Of a stretch of 64,000 bases of DNA, positions 51,442 to 60,694 are shown one piece after another. Both the position numbers and the translations under genes were made by a program. Within the stretch, counting starts at the first letter, position 1. Every line of letters begins with the position of its first letter. Source of the DNA: Pseudomonas sp. MTM4. GTDB taxonomy: Bacteria > Pseudomonadota > Gammaproteobacteria > Pseudomonadales > Pseudomonadaceae. The notes under the pieces were generated by a model. It saw only the letters and a program-made list of their open reading frames with translations, made no database searches and was not told the DNA's origin. The stretch lies in NCBI RefSeq assembly GCF_019355055.1, contig NZ_CP048411.1, forward strand, positions 2,197,501 through 2,261,500, written 5' to 3'.

Positions 51442-52059
51442 TTACAGAACCGCGAGCAGTTCGACATCGAAGACCAGCACACTGTGCGGAGGAATGCTGC
51501 CGACACCCTGGGCGCCGTAGGCCAGTTCGCTCGGCACATAGAGACGCCACTTGCTGCCGACGCCCATCAGTTGCAGCGCTTCGGTCCACCCGGCGATTAC
51601 ACCGCCCACAGGAAACTCTGCAGGCTGGCCGCGCTGGTAGGAGCTGTCGAAGACGGTGCCGTCGATCAAAGTGCCGTGGTAATGCGTACGAACCTGGTCC
51701 TCGCGGGTCGGCTTAGCGCCTTCACCAGCGGTCAGGACTTCATACTGCAGGCCCGAAGCCAGCGTGGTAACGCCTTCGCGCTTGGCATTATCAGCCAGGA
51801 ACGCCTTGCCTTCGCCTGCCGCGGCTTCGGCTTTCTGCTGGGCTTCGGCCTGCATGCGCTCACGGATCACGGCGAAGCTGGCGTTCAGGTCTTCCGGGCT
51901 GACTTGGCTGGCCACACCGCCAAAGGCATCGCGGATCCCAGCGATGACCGCATCCAGGCTGATGCCGGGCGGCGGATTCTCGCGCAGCTGATCGCCCAGC
52001 TGGCGGCCGATGCCATAGCTCACGCGCGTTTCGTCGGTGGTTAGGTTGAGGTCGGTCAT
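51442..52059 (-). CDS. fklB: FKBP-type peptidyl-prolyl isomerase FklB
   Basis: A 205-residue protein with an N-terminal helical dimerisation part (DETRVSYGIGRQLGDQLREN) and a C-terminal FKBP domain (VRTHYHGTLIDGTVFDSSY, PVGGVIAGWTEALQLM, YVPSELAYG). No signal peptide is seen, so it fits the cytoplasmic FklB group more than FkpA. It speeds proline isomerisation. It is in the same place as PA4572. Confidence 0.93.
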   Translation of the reverse strand: MTDLNLTTDETRVSYGIGRQLGDQLRENPPPGISLDAVIAGIRDAFGGVASQVSPEDLNASFAVIRERMQAEAQQKAEAAAGEGKAFLADNAKREGVTTLASGLQYEVLTAGEGAKPTREDQVRTHYHGTLIDGTVFDSSYQRGQPAEFPVGGVIAGWTEALQLMGVGSKWRLYVPSELAYGAQGVGSIPPHSVLVFDVELLAVL

Positions 52060-52123
52060 GCCTGGGCTCCGCAGGAAAAAAGGGCGGCTAGCCTAGCACA
52101 GCTTGCGGCCCGGCCTGCCCGCC

Positions 52124-52142
52124 CACGCACGCACGCACGCAC
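52124..52142. repeat. Short CACG tandem repeat
   Basis: The unit CACG is repeated four times plus CAC, in the 108-base gap between fklB and the UPF0114 gene. It may vary in copy number between strains. Confidence 0.6.
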
Positions 52143-52167
52143 TTTGTGGCAGCTGGACGATTTGCAC

Positions 52168-52656
52168 TCAGTGCTTGGTGATCTTGTCCAGATAACCCAT
52201 GGCGAAGGCGGAGAATACGAACGTCAAGTGAATGATCACGTACCACATCAATTGCTCGCTCTCTAGCTGCTGAGCATCCATGAACATGCGCAATAGATGA
52301 ATGGATGAGATCGCCACAATCGATGCCGCGACCTTCATTTTCAACGAGCCGGAATCGATCTTCCCCAGCCAATCTAGCTTTTCCTTGCCCTCATCGACGT
52401 TCAGTTGCGATACGAAATTCTCGTAGCCAGAAAGCATCACCATGACCAGCAGGCCACCGACCAGCGCCATGTCGATCAGCGAGAGCAATTTGAGGATCAG
52501 ATCGCCTTCGCTCAGCGAAAGCACGGCCGGGAGGATGTGCCAGATCTCCTGAAAGAACTTGATCGCTAATGCCAGCAGGGCAAACGCCAGGCCGAAATAG
52601 ATAGGGGCAAGCAGCCAGCGGGCCGCATACATGGTGTTCTCGACGAAGCGTTCCAT
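52168..52656 (-). CDS. UPF0114/YqhA family membrane protein
   Basis: A 162-residue protein with four predicted membrane helices. It starts [20 protein letters not shown], the signature of the family, and includes [19 protein letters not shown] and [10 protein letters not shown]. Function is unknown. It matches PA4574 by position. Confidence 0.9.
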   Translation of the reverse strand: MERFVENTMYAARWLLAPIYFGLAFALLALAIKFFQEIWHILPAVLSLSEGDLILKLLSLIDMALVGGLLVMVMLSGYENFVSQLNVDEGKEKLDWLGKIDSGSLKMKVAASIVAISSIHLLRMFMDAQQLESEQLMWYVIIHLTFVFSAFAMGYLDKITKH

Positions 52657-52820
52657 CTGTTCTCACTTGAGGAGCTGATATCGGCAGCGAGTATACGCAG
52701 CGCCACAGCGCCTTCAAGAATGCCTTTATGACAGCAGATTTTTCTTGTGGATAAGAATCTTGAGCGCCGACTCGATTCGCAAAGTCAGCCCTGCTCGCCC
52801 AGCACGAGCGTGGCCAGGAA

Positions 52821-53156
52821 TCAGGTTCTGGATTCCCAACCGCTCAGATAGCGAGCCTGATTGGCGTTGATCTTGCGCAGCTCGGCGTGCATGTGCAGCT
52901 GCCAGATCGATGGCGAATCGGACTCACAATAGCCCTGCCCGTGAAGATTGCTGGCGATCGCCTGCAGCACCGTCTCGGCCTCGCGAGGCCCATGGAATGG
53001 GCCCTGCGCCTTGATCGCGGTGGGTTGGCCGGCGTCGATACCGGCCGCACAAAGCAAGGTCCACAAGCCTTGTCCGCCGTTTAGTGGACGAATGATGCAT
53101 TCGATACGGGTAACCAGACCCAGGCATTGACGGTTCAGACAGAGTGTTTGAGACAT
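52821..53156 (-). CDS. Conserved hypothetical protein (PA4575-like)
   Basis: From ATG 53156 the protein has 111 residues (MSQTLCLNRQCLGLVTRIEC), with GAGG 9 bases ahead. It has no signal or membrane segment and no family I recognise. Cys residues cluster in the first 35 positions. The longer frame to 53402 was not used. Location matches PA4575, next to the Lon-like protease. The 164 bases to the UPF0114 gene show nothing. Confidence 0.7.
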   Translation of the reverse strand: MSQTLCLNRQCLGLVTRIECIIRPLNGGQGLWTLLCAAGIDAGQPTAIKAQGPFHGPREAETVLQAIASNLHGQGYCESDSPSIWQLHMHAELRKINANQARYLSGWESRT

Positions 53157-53331
53157 GACGGCGATCCTCGCGCTCGGTTGCGCACCGTCATCCAGGACGA
53201 ATGGGCGGGCCAACCTGTTTATCCCCAGAAGTTGTGGATAACCATGTGGACAGAGAGTGGGAATTCTCGTCCACTGCAGACCCGCCGCCGGCCGTATCGT
53301 TCCGTCCGGTTTTTGCTCAATGCAGAACCGG

Positions 53332-55776
53332 TCAGCTCTGCTCGCCCCCCTTCGCTTGTGCCAGCACCTCCTCTGGAGACGCCGCATCGCTTTTGCTGTC
53401 ATCCTCGAGTTCGATCTCGGCGATATCGCGCAAGCGCTCCACTACCCGTCCGTTAACGCTGCCTCGGGGGAAGTTTCCGTCCTTGTCCGCCGCACCTACC
53501 GGCTCGCCCACCAGCAGCGAAAGCGCCTCATCCACATGGCGGACCGCATACACGTGGAAGCGCCCCTGACGTACGGCTTCCAGCACACGCTCATCAAGCA
53601 TCAGAGTGGTCACATTGGCGAAAGGTATGATCGCGCCCTGCTCGCCGGTTAAACCGCGCGCCTCGCAGAGACGGAAGAAGCCTTCGATCTTCTCGTTCAC
53701 CCCACCAACCGCCTGCACTTCACCGAACTGGTTGATCGAGCCGGTGATGGCGAAGCACTGCTTCAACGGCGTACGTGAAATGGCTGAGATTAACGCGCAA
53801 CATTCGCCCAGCGATGCACTGTCGCCATCGACGTACCCGTAGGACTGTTCCAGCGCGATGCTGGCGGAAATCTCAAGCGGGAATTCCTGTGCGTAGCGGC
53901 TGCCGAGAAAGCCGGTCAGGATCATCACGCCCTTGGAGTGAATCGGCTGGCCGAGGTTGACCTCGCGTTCGATATCGACGATCCCCGAGCCACCCGGATA
54001 AACGGTGGCGGAGATGCGCGCTGGCATGCCGAACGCCGAGTCGCCGACTTCCAGCACAGTGAGGCCGTTGCACTTGCCGATGGCCGCACCTTCGCTGTCG
54101 ATGAGGATGACTCCGGCGAGGATGTCCTCGAGAATTCGCGCCGAGACACGGCCGGTCCGAGTCGCCTTGGCTTTCAGCGCTCGCTCGATATGGCCAACAT
54201 CGGTCACCTCGTCTTTGGCCAACTGACGGATGAAATCCGCTTCGCTGACCAGTTGGAACAGATCGCCGATACGCGCCGACAAGCGCCCCTGATGCTCGGC
54301 CAGGCGCGCGCTGTAGGTCGCCAGACGCGCCACCGCCGCTGCGGTCAGCGGCGCCATGCCCTCTTCCGAGGTGCGCGTCTTCATCAGCTGGGCGAACTGT
54401 TCGAGGCTGTCCTCGGCCAGCGGGATCTCCTCGTCGAAGTCGACCAGTACGCGGAACATCTCCTGGAAATCTGGATCCAGGTCTTGCAGGGTGTAGTACA
54501 GCTGCCGAGAGCCAATGATCACCACCTTGACGTTGAGCGGTATGACTTCCGGCGTCAGGGTGACAGTGGCCAGACGCCCTAGCTCGGCCAGCGGCGATTC
54601 CATTTTCAGCTTGCGCGACTGCAACGCACGCTTGAGCGCCTCCCAGACGAAAGGCTCGCCGAGCATCTTTTCCGCTTCGAGCATCAGGAAGCCGCCATTA
54701 GCGCGGTGCAGCGCACCCGGACGCAGCTGGCGATAACTGGTGTAAAGCGCGCCCTGATCGGTGCTGTACTCGATGCGACCGAACAGGTTGTCGTAGGTCG
54801 GGTGCGGTTCGAACACCACCGGCGCGCCGCCGTCCAGCGGATGCCCGACCACCAGGCTCGGACTGTACTGCTCTTCCAGCAGCTGGCGGGTCTGGGCGTC
54901 GGGGCGATTCTCGTCGACCAGCTGCTCCACCACGGTCTTCAGCAGATTGACTTGCACGGCCTGTAAATAAGCTTCGATGCTCGCGTTTTCACCGTATTTT
55001 TCCGATAGCGGCGCTAGCAGCGGCTGCAATGCCTGGCTGATGGTTTCATCGTTGAGCTGACGCAATTGATTGCTCGACTCGCGCTTCCACTGCGGCAGGC
55101 TGGCGAGCCCCTCGTTCAGCTGCACTTCCAGTGCGGAAATATCCTCGTGGTAGCGCTCGCGATCCGCCTCCGGCAGTTGCGCGAACTCGGCTTCGTCCAT
55201 CGACTTGCCGTCTTTCATCGGCGTGAAGGCGATATTGCTGCTGTCGCGGTAAAGCGCGATTTCTTTCTCCAGCGCGAGCTTCTCGATCACATCCAGCGCC
55301 TTGTCGTAGCGCTGATTGAAGGCGCGGTCGATGGCGCTCTTCTTCTGCTGAAAGCTCGGATGCTCGAACACCGCCGGGAAGGTCGCCATGAGATTGTCGA
55401 TCAGTTGACCGATGTCGGCGATGAATTCACCCGCGCCGCCCTGTGGCAGTTCCACCACGCGCGGCTCGCGGGGCTCGTCGAAATTATTCACGTACACCCA
55501 ATCCGACGGCGTATCCAGACGCTTGCCTTCAGCCTTGAGATAGCGCCGCACGAAGGAGAAACGCCCCGTACCCGGCTCGCCCATCACGAAGACGTTGTAA
55601 CCGGGACGCGGCATCGCCACGCCGAATTGCAAGGCCTCGACGGCTCGCTCCTGGCCAAGAACGCCCAGGAAAGGTTCCAGTTCATCAGTGGTTTTGAAGT
55701 CGAACTGGCTGGGTTCGAAGGGGCGGGTCAGCGCCTCGGGCGCCAGGCGCAGGCCGGCAGCGTCAGTTTGGGGCAT
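53332..55776 (-). CDS. Lon-family ATP-dependent protease-like protein (AAA_32 type)
   Basis: The 814-residue protein from ATG 55776 (MPQTDAAGLRLAPEALTRPF) has an AAA-like N-terminal half, a long helical region (about 150-300) and a C-terminal Lon proteolytic domain. The Ser-Lys dyad is visible in GDSASLGECCALISAI and GGVNEKIEGFF. The P-loop reads GEPGTGRFS, with Arg in place of the usual Lys. It resembles PA4576. Such proteins are thought to degrade unfolded proteins; substrates are unknown. The 175 bases after 53156 have no gene. Confidence 0.92.
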   Translation of the reverse strand: MPQTDAAGLRLAPEALTRPFEPSQFDFKTTDELEPFLGVLGQERAVEALQFGVAMPRPGYNVFVMGEPGTGRFSFVRRYLKAEGKRLDTPSDWVYVNNFDEPREPRVVELPQGGAGEFIADIGQLIDNLMATFPAVFEHPSFQQKKSAIDRAFNQRYDKALDVIEKLALEKEIALYRDSSNIAFTPMKDGKSMDEAEFAQLPEADRERYHEDISALEVQLNEGLASLPQWKRESSNQLRQLNDETISQALQPLLAPLSEKYGENASIEAYLQAVQVNLLKTVVEQLVDENRPDAQTRQLLEEQYSPSLVVGHPLDGGAPVVFEPHPTYDNLFGRIEYSTDQGALYTSYRQLRPGALHRANGGFLMLEAEKMLGEPFVWEALKRALQSRKLKMESPLAELGRLATVTLTPEVIPLNVKVVIIGSRQLYYTLQDLDPDFQEMFRVLVDFDEEIPLAEDSLEQFAQLMKTRTSEEGMAPLTAAAVARLATYSARLAEHQGRLSARIGDLFQLVSEADFIRQLAKDEVTDVGHIERALKAKATRTGRVSARILEDILAGVILIDSEGAAIGKCNGLTVLEVGDSAFGMPARISATVYPGGSGIVDIEREVNLGQPIHSKGVMILTGFLGSRYAQEFPLEISASIALEQSYGYVDGDSASLGECCALISAISRTPLKQCFAITGSINQFGEVQAVGGVNEKIEGFFRLCEARGLTGEQGAIIPFANVTTLMLDERVLEAVRQGRFHVYAVRHVDEALSLLVGEPVGAADKDGNFPRGSVNGRVVERLRDIAEIELEDDSKSDAASPEEVLAQAKGGEQS

Positions 55777-56092
55777 CGGAAATCCTTGCTGGAGTGGCCG
55801 TTTGACCACGATTGATGCCGCCATTCTGGCGTTGCCACTGCCCTGCTGCAAGGCTGGCAGGCGAGCGCCCCGAGACGGCGTACGACAAGCGCGCGGCTCA
55901 GAGGCGGAAGATCGAGTGGGCATTTTTCTTGACCAGATCACCGGGCTTCAACGCAACTAACGTCGAAACATTTAGTAGCGAGCTAATTGATAGCAAGCGT
56001 CTGAAGCTCGCTATCGCTTGACCTGAATCAAGCCGTCGCTCGACGGAAACAGGCCTCCTAGAACCTGCCAACATCTATAAGGAGCCCCACTG
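55777..56092. other. 316-base divergent intergenic region
   Basis: This gap separates the Lon-like gene from the peroxidase gene. It holds the ANR/FNR-like box at 56018-56031 and a ribosome site (TAAGGAG, 56080-56086). Nothing else was identified. Confidence 0.7.
56018..56031. promoter_or_regulatory. ANR/FNR-like box upstream of the cytochrome c peroxidase gene
   Basis: TTGAC-CTGA-ATCAA matches the TTGAT-N4-ATCAA consensus at nine of ten positions. It lies 61 bases ahead of the peroxidase ATG, where an activator site would be expected. ANR is the oxygen sensor of Pseudomonas, and peroxidases of this family are known ANR targets. Confidence 0.7.
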
Positions 56093-57124
56093 ATGAGCGC
56101 CCCACTTCCTCTGCTGCTCAGCGGTTTGCTGCTGGTCGCCGGCACCGCCCATGCCGACGAACTGCGCGACCGCGCCAACGCCATTTTCCAGCCGATCCCG
56201 GATAAGGTCACCGAAGTCCGTGGCCAGACCGTCAGCGAAGACCAGGCGATACTTGGGCACAAGCTGTGGTTCGATCCGCGCCTGTCGCGCAGCCACGTGA
56301 TCAGCTGCAACACCTGCCACAACCTCAGCATCGGCGGCAGCGACAACGTCACCACCTCCATCGGCCATGGCTGGCAGAAAGGGCCGCGCAACTCACCGAC
56401 CGTGCTCAACGCCGTATTCAACGCCGCGCAGTTCTGGGATGGCCGCGCCAAGGACCTGCAGGAACAGGCCAAAGGCCCCGTGCAGGCCAGCGTCGAGATG
56501 AACAGCACGCCGGAGCGCGTGGAAGCGACGCTCAAGAGCATTCCCGAATATGTCGCCGAGTTCACCAAGGCGTTCCCCAAGGACAAGGACCCGGTCAGCT
56601 TCGACAATATGGCCTATGCCCTGGAGGCCTTCGAAGTTAGCTTGACCACGCCCAACTCGCCGTTCGACCGCTTCCTCAAGGGTGACGACGAGGCGCTGGA
56701 TGCGCAGCAGAAGGAAGGCCTGGCGCTGTTCATGGATGCCGGCTGCATCGCCTGCCACAACGGCGTCAACGTCGGCGGCCAGAGCTACTTCCCCTTTGGC
56801 GTGATCAAGAAGCCGGGGGCCGACATACTGCCGGAAGATGACAAGGGTCGCTTCGCCGTAACCAACACCGCCGCCGACGAATACGTGTTCCGCGCCGCCC
56901 CGCTGCGCAACATCGCGCTGACGCCGCCCTACTTCCACAGCGGCGAGGTGTGGGATCTTGAACAGGCCGTGGCCATCATGGGTGACAGCCAGCTCGGTCG
57001 TCAGCTCGAGGATGACGAGGTCAAGGCCATCACCGCCTTCCTGCAGAGCCTGACCGGTGAGCAACCGCAGGTGGCCTATCCGCTACTACCGGCTAGCACG
57101 GCGACTACGCCGAAGCCGGAATAA
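56093..57124 (+). CDS. ccpA: Periplasmic di-haem cytochrome c peroxidase
   Basis: A 343-residue protein with signal peptide (cut after AHA near residue 21) and two haem-binding motifs, CNTCH (72-76) and CIACH (218-222). Length and segments such as GHKLWFDPRLSRS and NSPTVLNAVFNAAQFWDGRA fit the bacterial CcpA/Ccp family. It reduces hydrogen peroxide using electrons from cytochromes or azurin. The upstream ANR box suggests expression at low oxygen. It matches ccpR (PA4587). Confidence 0.95.
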   Translation: MSAPLPLLLSGLLLVAGTAHADELRDRANAIFQPIPDKVTEVRGQTVSEDQAILGHKLWFDPRLSRSHVISCNTCHNLSIGGSDNVTTSIGHGWQKGPRNSPTVLNAVFNAAQFWDGRAKDLQEQAKGPVQASVEMNSTPERVEATLKSIPEYVAEFTKAFPKDKDPVSFDNMAYALEAFEVSLTTPNSPFDRFLKGDDEALDAQQKEGLALFMDAGCIACHNGVNVGGQSYFPFGVIKKPGADILPEDDKGRFAVTNTAADEYVFRAAPLRNIALTPPYFHSGEVWDLEQAVAIMGDSQLGRQLEDDEVKAITAFLQSLTGEQPQVAYPLLPASTATTPKPE

Positions 57125-57137
57125 GCCACTCTGCTTC

Positions 57138-57160
57138 CCCGGCGCCCGCGCCGGGAGTTC
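57138..57160 (+). terminator. Hairpin after the peroxidase gene
   Basis: CCCGGCGC (57138-57145) and GCGCCGGG (57148-57155) form a perfect 8-bp stem 14 bases after the stop. AGTTCCTTTC follows, so the T tract is imperfect. Confidence 0.6.
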
Positions 57161-57280
57161 CTTTCAGTATCCCTTTACCACCCAGTGAGCGAACCGTTCA
57201 GCTCGCCGCCTTGAACGGCTCCTCCCCGGCACCGACCTGGCCCGAGCAAGGGGCCGCTGCTCGGGCGCTAGGGAGACGAT

Positions 57281-57691
57281 TCAGGACCGGTTCTGCGCGC
57301 GCAACGCATCGCGAATTTCGGTCAACAGCACCTCTTCCTTGGAGGGCGCTGGCGGGGCCGATGGCGCTTCGGCTTCCTTGCGCTTGAGGTGATTGATGGC
57401 CTTGACCGCCAGGAAGATGGCGAACGCCACAATGGCGAAGTCGAATACCGTTTGGACGAAGCGTCCGTAGCTCAGAGTGACCGCCGGTGTATCACCCACA
57501 GCCTGCTTGAGCACGATGGCCAGGTCCGAGAAGTCCACCCCGCCGATCAACAGTCCCAGCGGCGGAGTGACCACATCCGCAACGAAAGACGAAACGATTT
57601 TGGTGAAGGCTGCACCGACGATAATGCCCACGGCCATGTCGATCACATTGCCCCTGACGGCAAACGCCTTGAATTCGCTGATCAGACTCAT
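57281..57691 (-). CDS. mscL: Large-conductance mechanosensitive channel MscL
   Basis: A 136-residue protein with two membrane helices. The N-terminal [21 protein letters not shown] and the second helix [19 protein letters not shown] are diagnostic. The C-terminal bundle ends [12 protein letters not shown]. It opens under membrane tension on osmotic downshock. Upstream 219 bases up to the YdcH-like gene carry no clear feature. Confidence 0.97.
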   Translation of the reverse strand: MSLISEFKAFAVRGNVIDMAVGIIVGAAFTKIVSSFVADVVTPPLGLLIGGVDFSDLAIVLKQAVGDTPAVTLSYGRFVQTVFDFAIVAFAIFLAVKAINHLKRKEAEAPSAPPAPSKEEVLLTEIRDALRAQNRS

Positions 57692-57910
57692 ATCGAAAAA
57701 TCCTTACGGTAATTGGCTTGCATCGGAATGCCGTCGTAATACGGCGTAACAACCGTTGTAGAGCATAGGCACCCTTCGGATCGCATACCAGAGCGGGCCG
57801 CACTCCGACGGCTGGAGCGCGAGGATATCGATCGCTTGATCGCCGTCAACCGGGTAAATCGGCCGCAACGCTAAGGTAGTTGCTCCCCTGTACATCTCCG
57901 GAGCAGCTCC

Positions 57911-58168
57911 ATGCACGTCGAACATCACGCATTGATCAAGGACTTCCCAGAAAAACGCGAGCAGCTGCAAAAACTGCGCATGGAAAACCCAGTCTTCGCT
58001 CGTAAGACTGAGGAATACGAAGCGCTGGACAAGCGCATCAGCAGCGCCGTAAACATAGACGACGCAGCGCTCGAGGCGCTCAAGCAGGAGCGTGAGACCT
58101 TGAAGGACGATATCGCCCGAGACCTCAAGCGTGCCTCCGGCAGTTGCTGTGGCGGCTGCTGCGGCTAA
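57911..58168 (+). CDS. YdcH-family (DUF465) protein with Cys-rich tail
   Basis: The 85-residue protein starts MHVEHHALIKDFPEKREQLQ and continues as a charged coiled-coil hairpin (KTEEYEALDKRI, ALKQERETLKDDI), as in the YdcH family. The last eight residues read SCCGGCCG, four cysteines in two pairs, which could bind a metal. CTCCGGAG precedes the ATG. Function is unknown. A strong terminator follows. Confidence 0.88.
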   Translation: MHVEHHALIKDFPEKREQLQKLRMENPVFARKTEEYEALDKRISSAVNIDDAALEALKQERETLKDDIARDLKRASGSCCGGCCG

Positions 58169-58187
58169 GTGCCCACAAATACAGCCG

Positions 58188-58215
58188 AAGCCCGCCGTTA
58201 TGGCGGGCTTTTTTT
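58188..58215 (+). terminator. Rho-independent terminator after the YdcH-like gene
   Basis: AAGCCCGCC (58188-58196) and GGCGGGCTT (58202-58210) pair around a 5-base loop, followed by a T run to 58215. It lies 20 bases past the stop codon. Confidence 0.9.
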
Positions 58216-58345
58216 CATTTGCCGGCCGTGTTTATAGATCTTCGCAGCAAGACTAGGCAGCCTCGCTGTTCCTGCAAAAGCCGAGACCGCGTTATACCTT
58301 TGGAGCGAGCTTGCTGGCGAATGGCGTTCGTAGATGGTGATCGGT

Positions 58346-58780
58346 CTAGAACAACCCACCAAACCGGAATCCCGATCCGACCCAGACGAACGCCACCGCC
58401 GTCAGGGTAATCAGCACAATATGCACGCCCAACTGCGGCAGGCGCTGCGCGTCCAGCTTCGGAATCAGCGCCAGCCGCGCGTGCACGCCTAGCGCAGCAG
58501 TAAGCGCTAGCAAGACCAGCTTGGCCTGGACCAGGTGAGCGATGGGTGAGTCGCCGAACCACTGCGAATGCGGCAACCAGCGCCGGGCCAGCCAGACGCC
58601 CGTGATGATCTGCACCAGCAAGGCAGGAATGCCGACCCGTTCGTAAAGCTGCTCGAAATGGCGCACCGGCTGCACGTCACGACCGCGCAACGCGCAGGGC
58701 AATACGCTGAACAGCAGCACCAGATGGCCGCCGACCCAGACGCTGGCGCCCAGCAAATGCAGAAACAACAGATGGCGCAT
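58346..58780 (-). CDS. CopD-like four-helix membrane protein
   Basis: The 144-residue protein starts MRHLLFLHLLGASVWVGGHL with the HxxxxxxWxGxH pattern of CopD-like proteins, and has four predicted helices. His residues in helices one and three could bind haem or copper. Function is inferred only from likeness. It is divergent from radA with 115 bases between. Confidence 0.8.
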   Translation of the reverse strand: MRHLLFLHLLGASVWVGGHLVLLFSVLPCALRGRDVQPVRHFEQLYERVGIPALLVQIITGVWLARRWLPHSQWFGDSPIAHLVQAKLVLLALTAALGVHARLALIPKLDAQRLPQLGVHIVLITLTAVAFVWVGSGFRFGGLF

Positions 58781-58895
58781 GGCACTTCACTCCTGGTCGT
58801 TTGCCCACAGTCTGGCCGTTCGCGCGCCGCTTGTAGCTGATGCCGATCAAGCCAGCCGTTATCATGCGACTCCATTTCCCCGACGCGGAGTTCCC

Positions 58896-60257
58896 ATGGC
58901 CAAGGCCAAGCGCATGTACGGCTGCACCGAGTGCGGCTCGACCTTTCCCAAATGGGCCGGCCAGTGCAGCGATTGCGGCGCCTGGAACACCCTTGTCGAA
59001 ACGATCATTGACGGCGCCGCCCCGCCATCGGGCCGTGCCGGATGGGCGGGCGAGCAGGCCAACATCAAGACTCTGGCCGAAGTCAGCGTCGAAGAAGTGC
59101 CGCGCTTTTCCACCGCGTCCGGTGAACTGGACCGTGTGCTCGGCGGAGGCCTGGTGGACGGTTCGGTGGTGCTTATCGGCGGTGATCCGGGCATCGGCAA
59201 GTCCACCATCCTGCTGCAGACACTCTGCGCCATCGCCCAGCGCTTCCCGGCGCTCTATGTCACCGGCGAGGAATCCCAGCAGCAAGTGGCCATGCGCGCG
59301 CGGCGGCTGGATCTGCCGCAGGACAAATTGAAGGTGATGACCGAAACCTGCATCGAATCCATCATCGCCACCGCGCGGCTGGAAAAGCCCAAGGTGATGG
59401 TCATCGACTCGATCCAGACCATCTTCACCGAGCAGCTGCAATCGGCGCCCGGCGGCGTTGCCCAGGTACGGGAAAGCGCGGCGCTGCTGGTGCGCTTCGC
59501 CAAGCAGAGCGGCACGGCGATCTTCCTGGTCGGCCACGTGACCAAGGAAGGCGCGCTGGCTGGCCCGCGCGTGCTGGAGCACATGGTCGACACCGTGCTG
59601 TATTTCGAGGGTGAGTCCGATGGCCGCCTGCGCCTGTTGCGCGCGGTGAAGAATCGCTTCGGCGCGGTCAACGAGCTGGGCGTGTTCGGCATGACCGACA
59701 AGGGCCTGAAGGAAGTCACCAACCCCTCGGCGATCTTCCTTACCCGCGCCCAGGAAGCGGTGCCCGGCAGCGTGGTCATGGCGACCTGGGAAGGCACCCG
59801 GCCGATGTTGGTGGAGGTGCAGGCGCTGGTGGACACCAGCCACCTGGCCAACCCGCGCCGCGTCACCCTGGGCCTGGACCAGAACCGCCTGGCCATGCTG
59901 CTGGCCGTGCTGCACCGCCACGGCAGCATCCCGACCTACGACCAGGACGTGTTCATAAACGTTGTCGGCGGCGTAAAAGTGCTGGAGACAGCGGCGGATC
60001 TGGCGCTGATGGCGGCGGTGATTTCCAGCCTGCGCAACCGGCCGCTGGATACCGATCTGCTGGTATTCGGCGAAGTGGGCCTGTCCGGCGAAATCCGCCC
60101 GGTACCGAGCGGCCAGGAACGCCTGAAGGAAGCGGCCAAGCACGGTTTCAAACGCGCCATCGTGCCCAAGGGCAACGCGCCGAAGGAAGCGCCGGCAGGG
60201 CTGCAGATCATCGCGGTGACGCGTCTGGAGCAGGCGCTGGATGCGTTGTTCGAATAG
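58896..60257 (+). CDS. radA: DNA repair protein RadA (Sms)
   Basis: From ATG 58896 the protein has 453 residues. It has the N-terminal zinc finger (CTECG, CSDCG), a RecA-like core with Walker A GDPGIGKST, the RadA motif KNRFG, and a C-terminal Lon-like domain (INVVGGVKVLETAADLALM). It helps branch migration in recombination repair. The longer frame to 58779 was not used. It ends 5 bases from the convergent PilZ gene. Confidence 0.96.
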   Translation: MAKAKRMYGCTECGSTFPKWAGQCSDCGAWNTLVETIIDGAAPPSGRAGWAGEQANIKTLAEVSVEEVPRFSTASGELDRVLGGGLVDGSVVLIGGDPGIGKSTILLQTLCAIAQRFPALYVTGEESQQQVAMRARRLDLPQDKLKVMTETCIESIIATARLEKPKVMVIDSIQTIFTEQLQSAPGGVAQVRESAALLVRFAKQSGTAIFLVGHVTKEGALAGPRVLEHMVDTVLYFEGESDGRLRLLRAVKNRFGAVNELGVFGMTDKGLKEVTNPSAIFLTRAQEAVPGSVVMATWEGTRPMLVEVQALVDTSHLANPRRVTLGLDQNRLAMLLAVLHRHGSIPTYDQDVFINVVGGVKVLETAADLALMAAVISSLRNRPLDTDLLVFGEVGLSGEIRPVPSGQERLKEAAKHGFKRAIVPKGNAPKEAPAGLQIIAVTRLEQALDALFE

Positions 60258-60262
60258 CTTGC

Positions 60263-60631
60263 TCAGGGCTCGCCAAGCGCAGCCAGCTCGCGGTCGAGCA
60301 ACGCTTCATCGCCCAGATTGAGTTCGACCAGACGCCGTAAATGGCTGATCGATTCGACATCGATATGGCGACAGACCAGGCCGATCAGCTCGCCTTCGGC
60401 ATGCGCCATCTCGACTTCCATGCGCACTTCCGCATCGTCCGATAGACGAATCCGCGCATGAAACGGTTGCGCGGAGTCGGCATCCCAGCTCGACGGGCGA
60501 TGGACCAGCAATCCTTTCAATGACAAATCGTGCAGCTCCACCGGCCAGCGGTTCTGCCCCTGAGCGAGCTCCGTTACGGCGTCGAAGTCGATACGCTGGA
60601 AACGCCGACGGTCGTGGGTGTTTTCGGTCAT
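60263..60631 (-). CDS. mapZ: PilZ-domain c-di-GMP receptor (MapZ type)
   Basis: A 122-residue single-domain protein with the c-di-GMP motifs RRRFQR (8-13) and DLSLKG (near 47). Position next to radA and length match PA4608 (MapZ), which in P. aeruginosa binds the chemotaxis methyltransferase CheR. That role is carried over by likeness. ATG 60631 was chosen from the start MTENTHDRRRF; GGGAGCTG serves as the ribosome site. Confidence 0.88.
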   Translation of the reverse strand: MTENTHDRRRFQRIDFDAVTELAQGQNRWPVELHDLSLKGLLVHRPSSWDADSAQPFHARIRLSDDAEVRMEVEMAHAEGELIGLVCRHIDVESISHLRRLVELNLGDEALLDRELAALGEP

Positions 60632-60694
60632 GATTTCAGCTCCCGGTAAACTTCTGTGAACTGACAAGACGAGCCCGCCCTGCCAAAGCGGCGC

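Noticed and set aside
52124..52142. CACG repeat as a CRISPR or phase-variation tract
   Set aside because: Only about four units, no spacers, and not within a coding region or a clear promoter spacer.
58677..60143. Open frame of 488 codons antisense to radA
   Set aside because: RadA on the + strand has all family motifs; the antisense frame is a product of GC-rich third positions and is rich in His and Gln as such shadows are.
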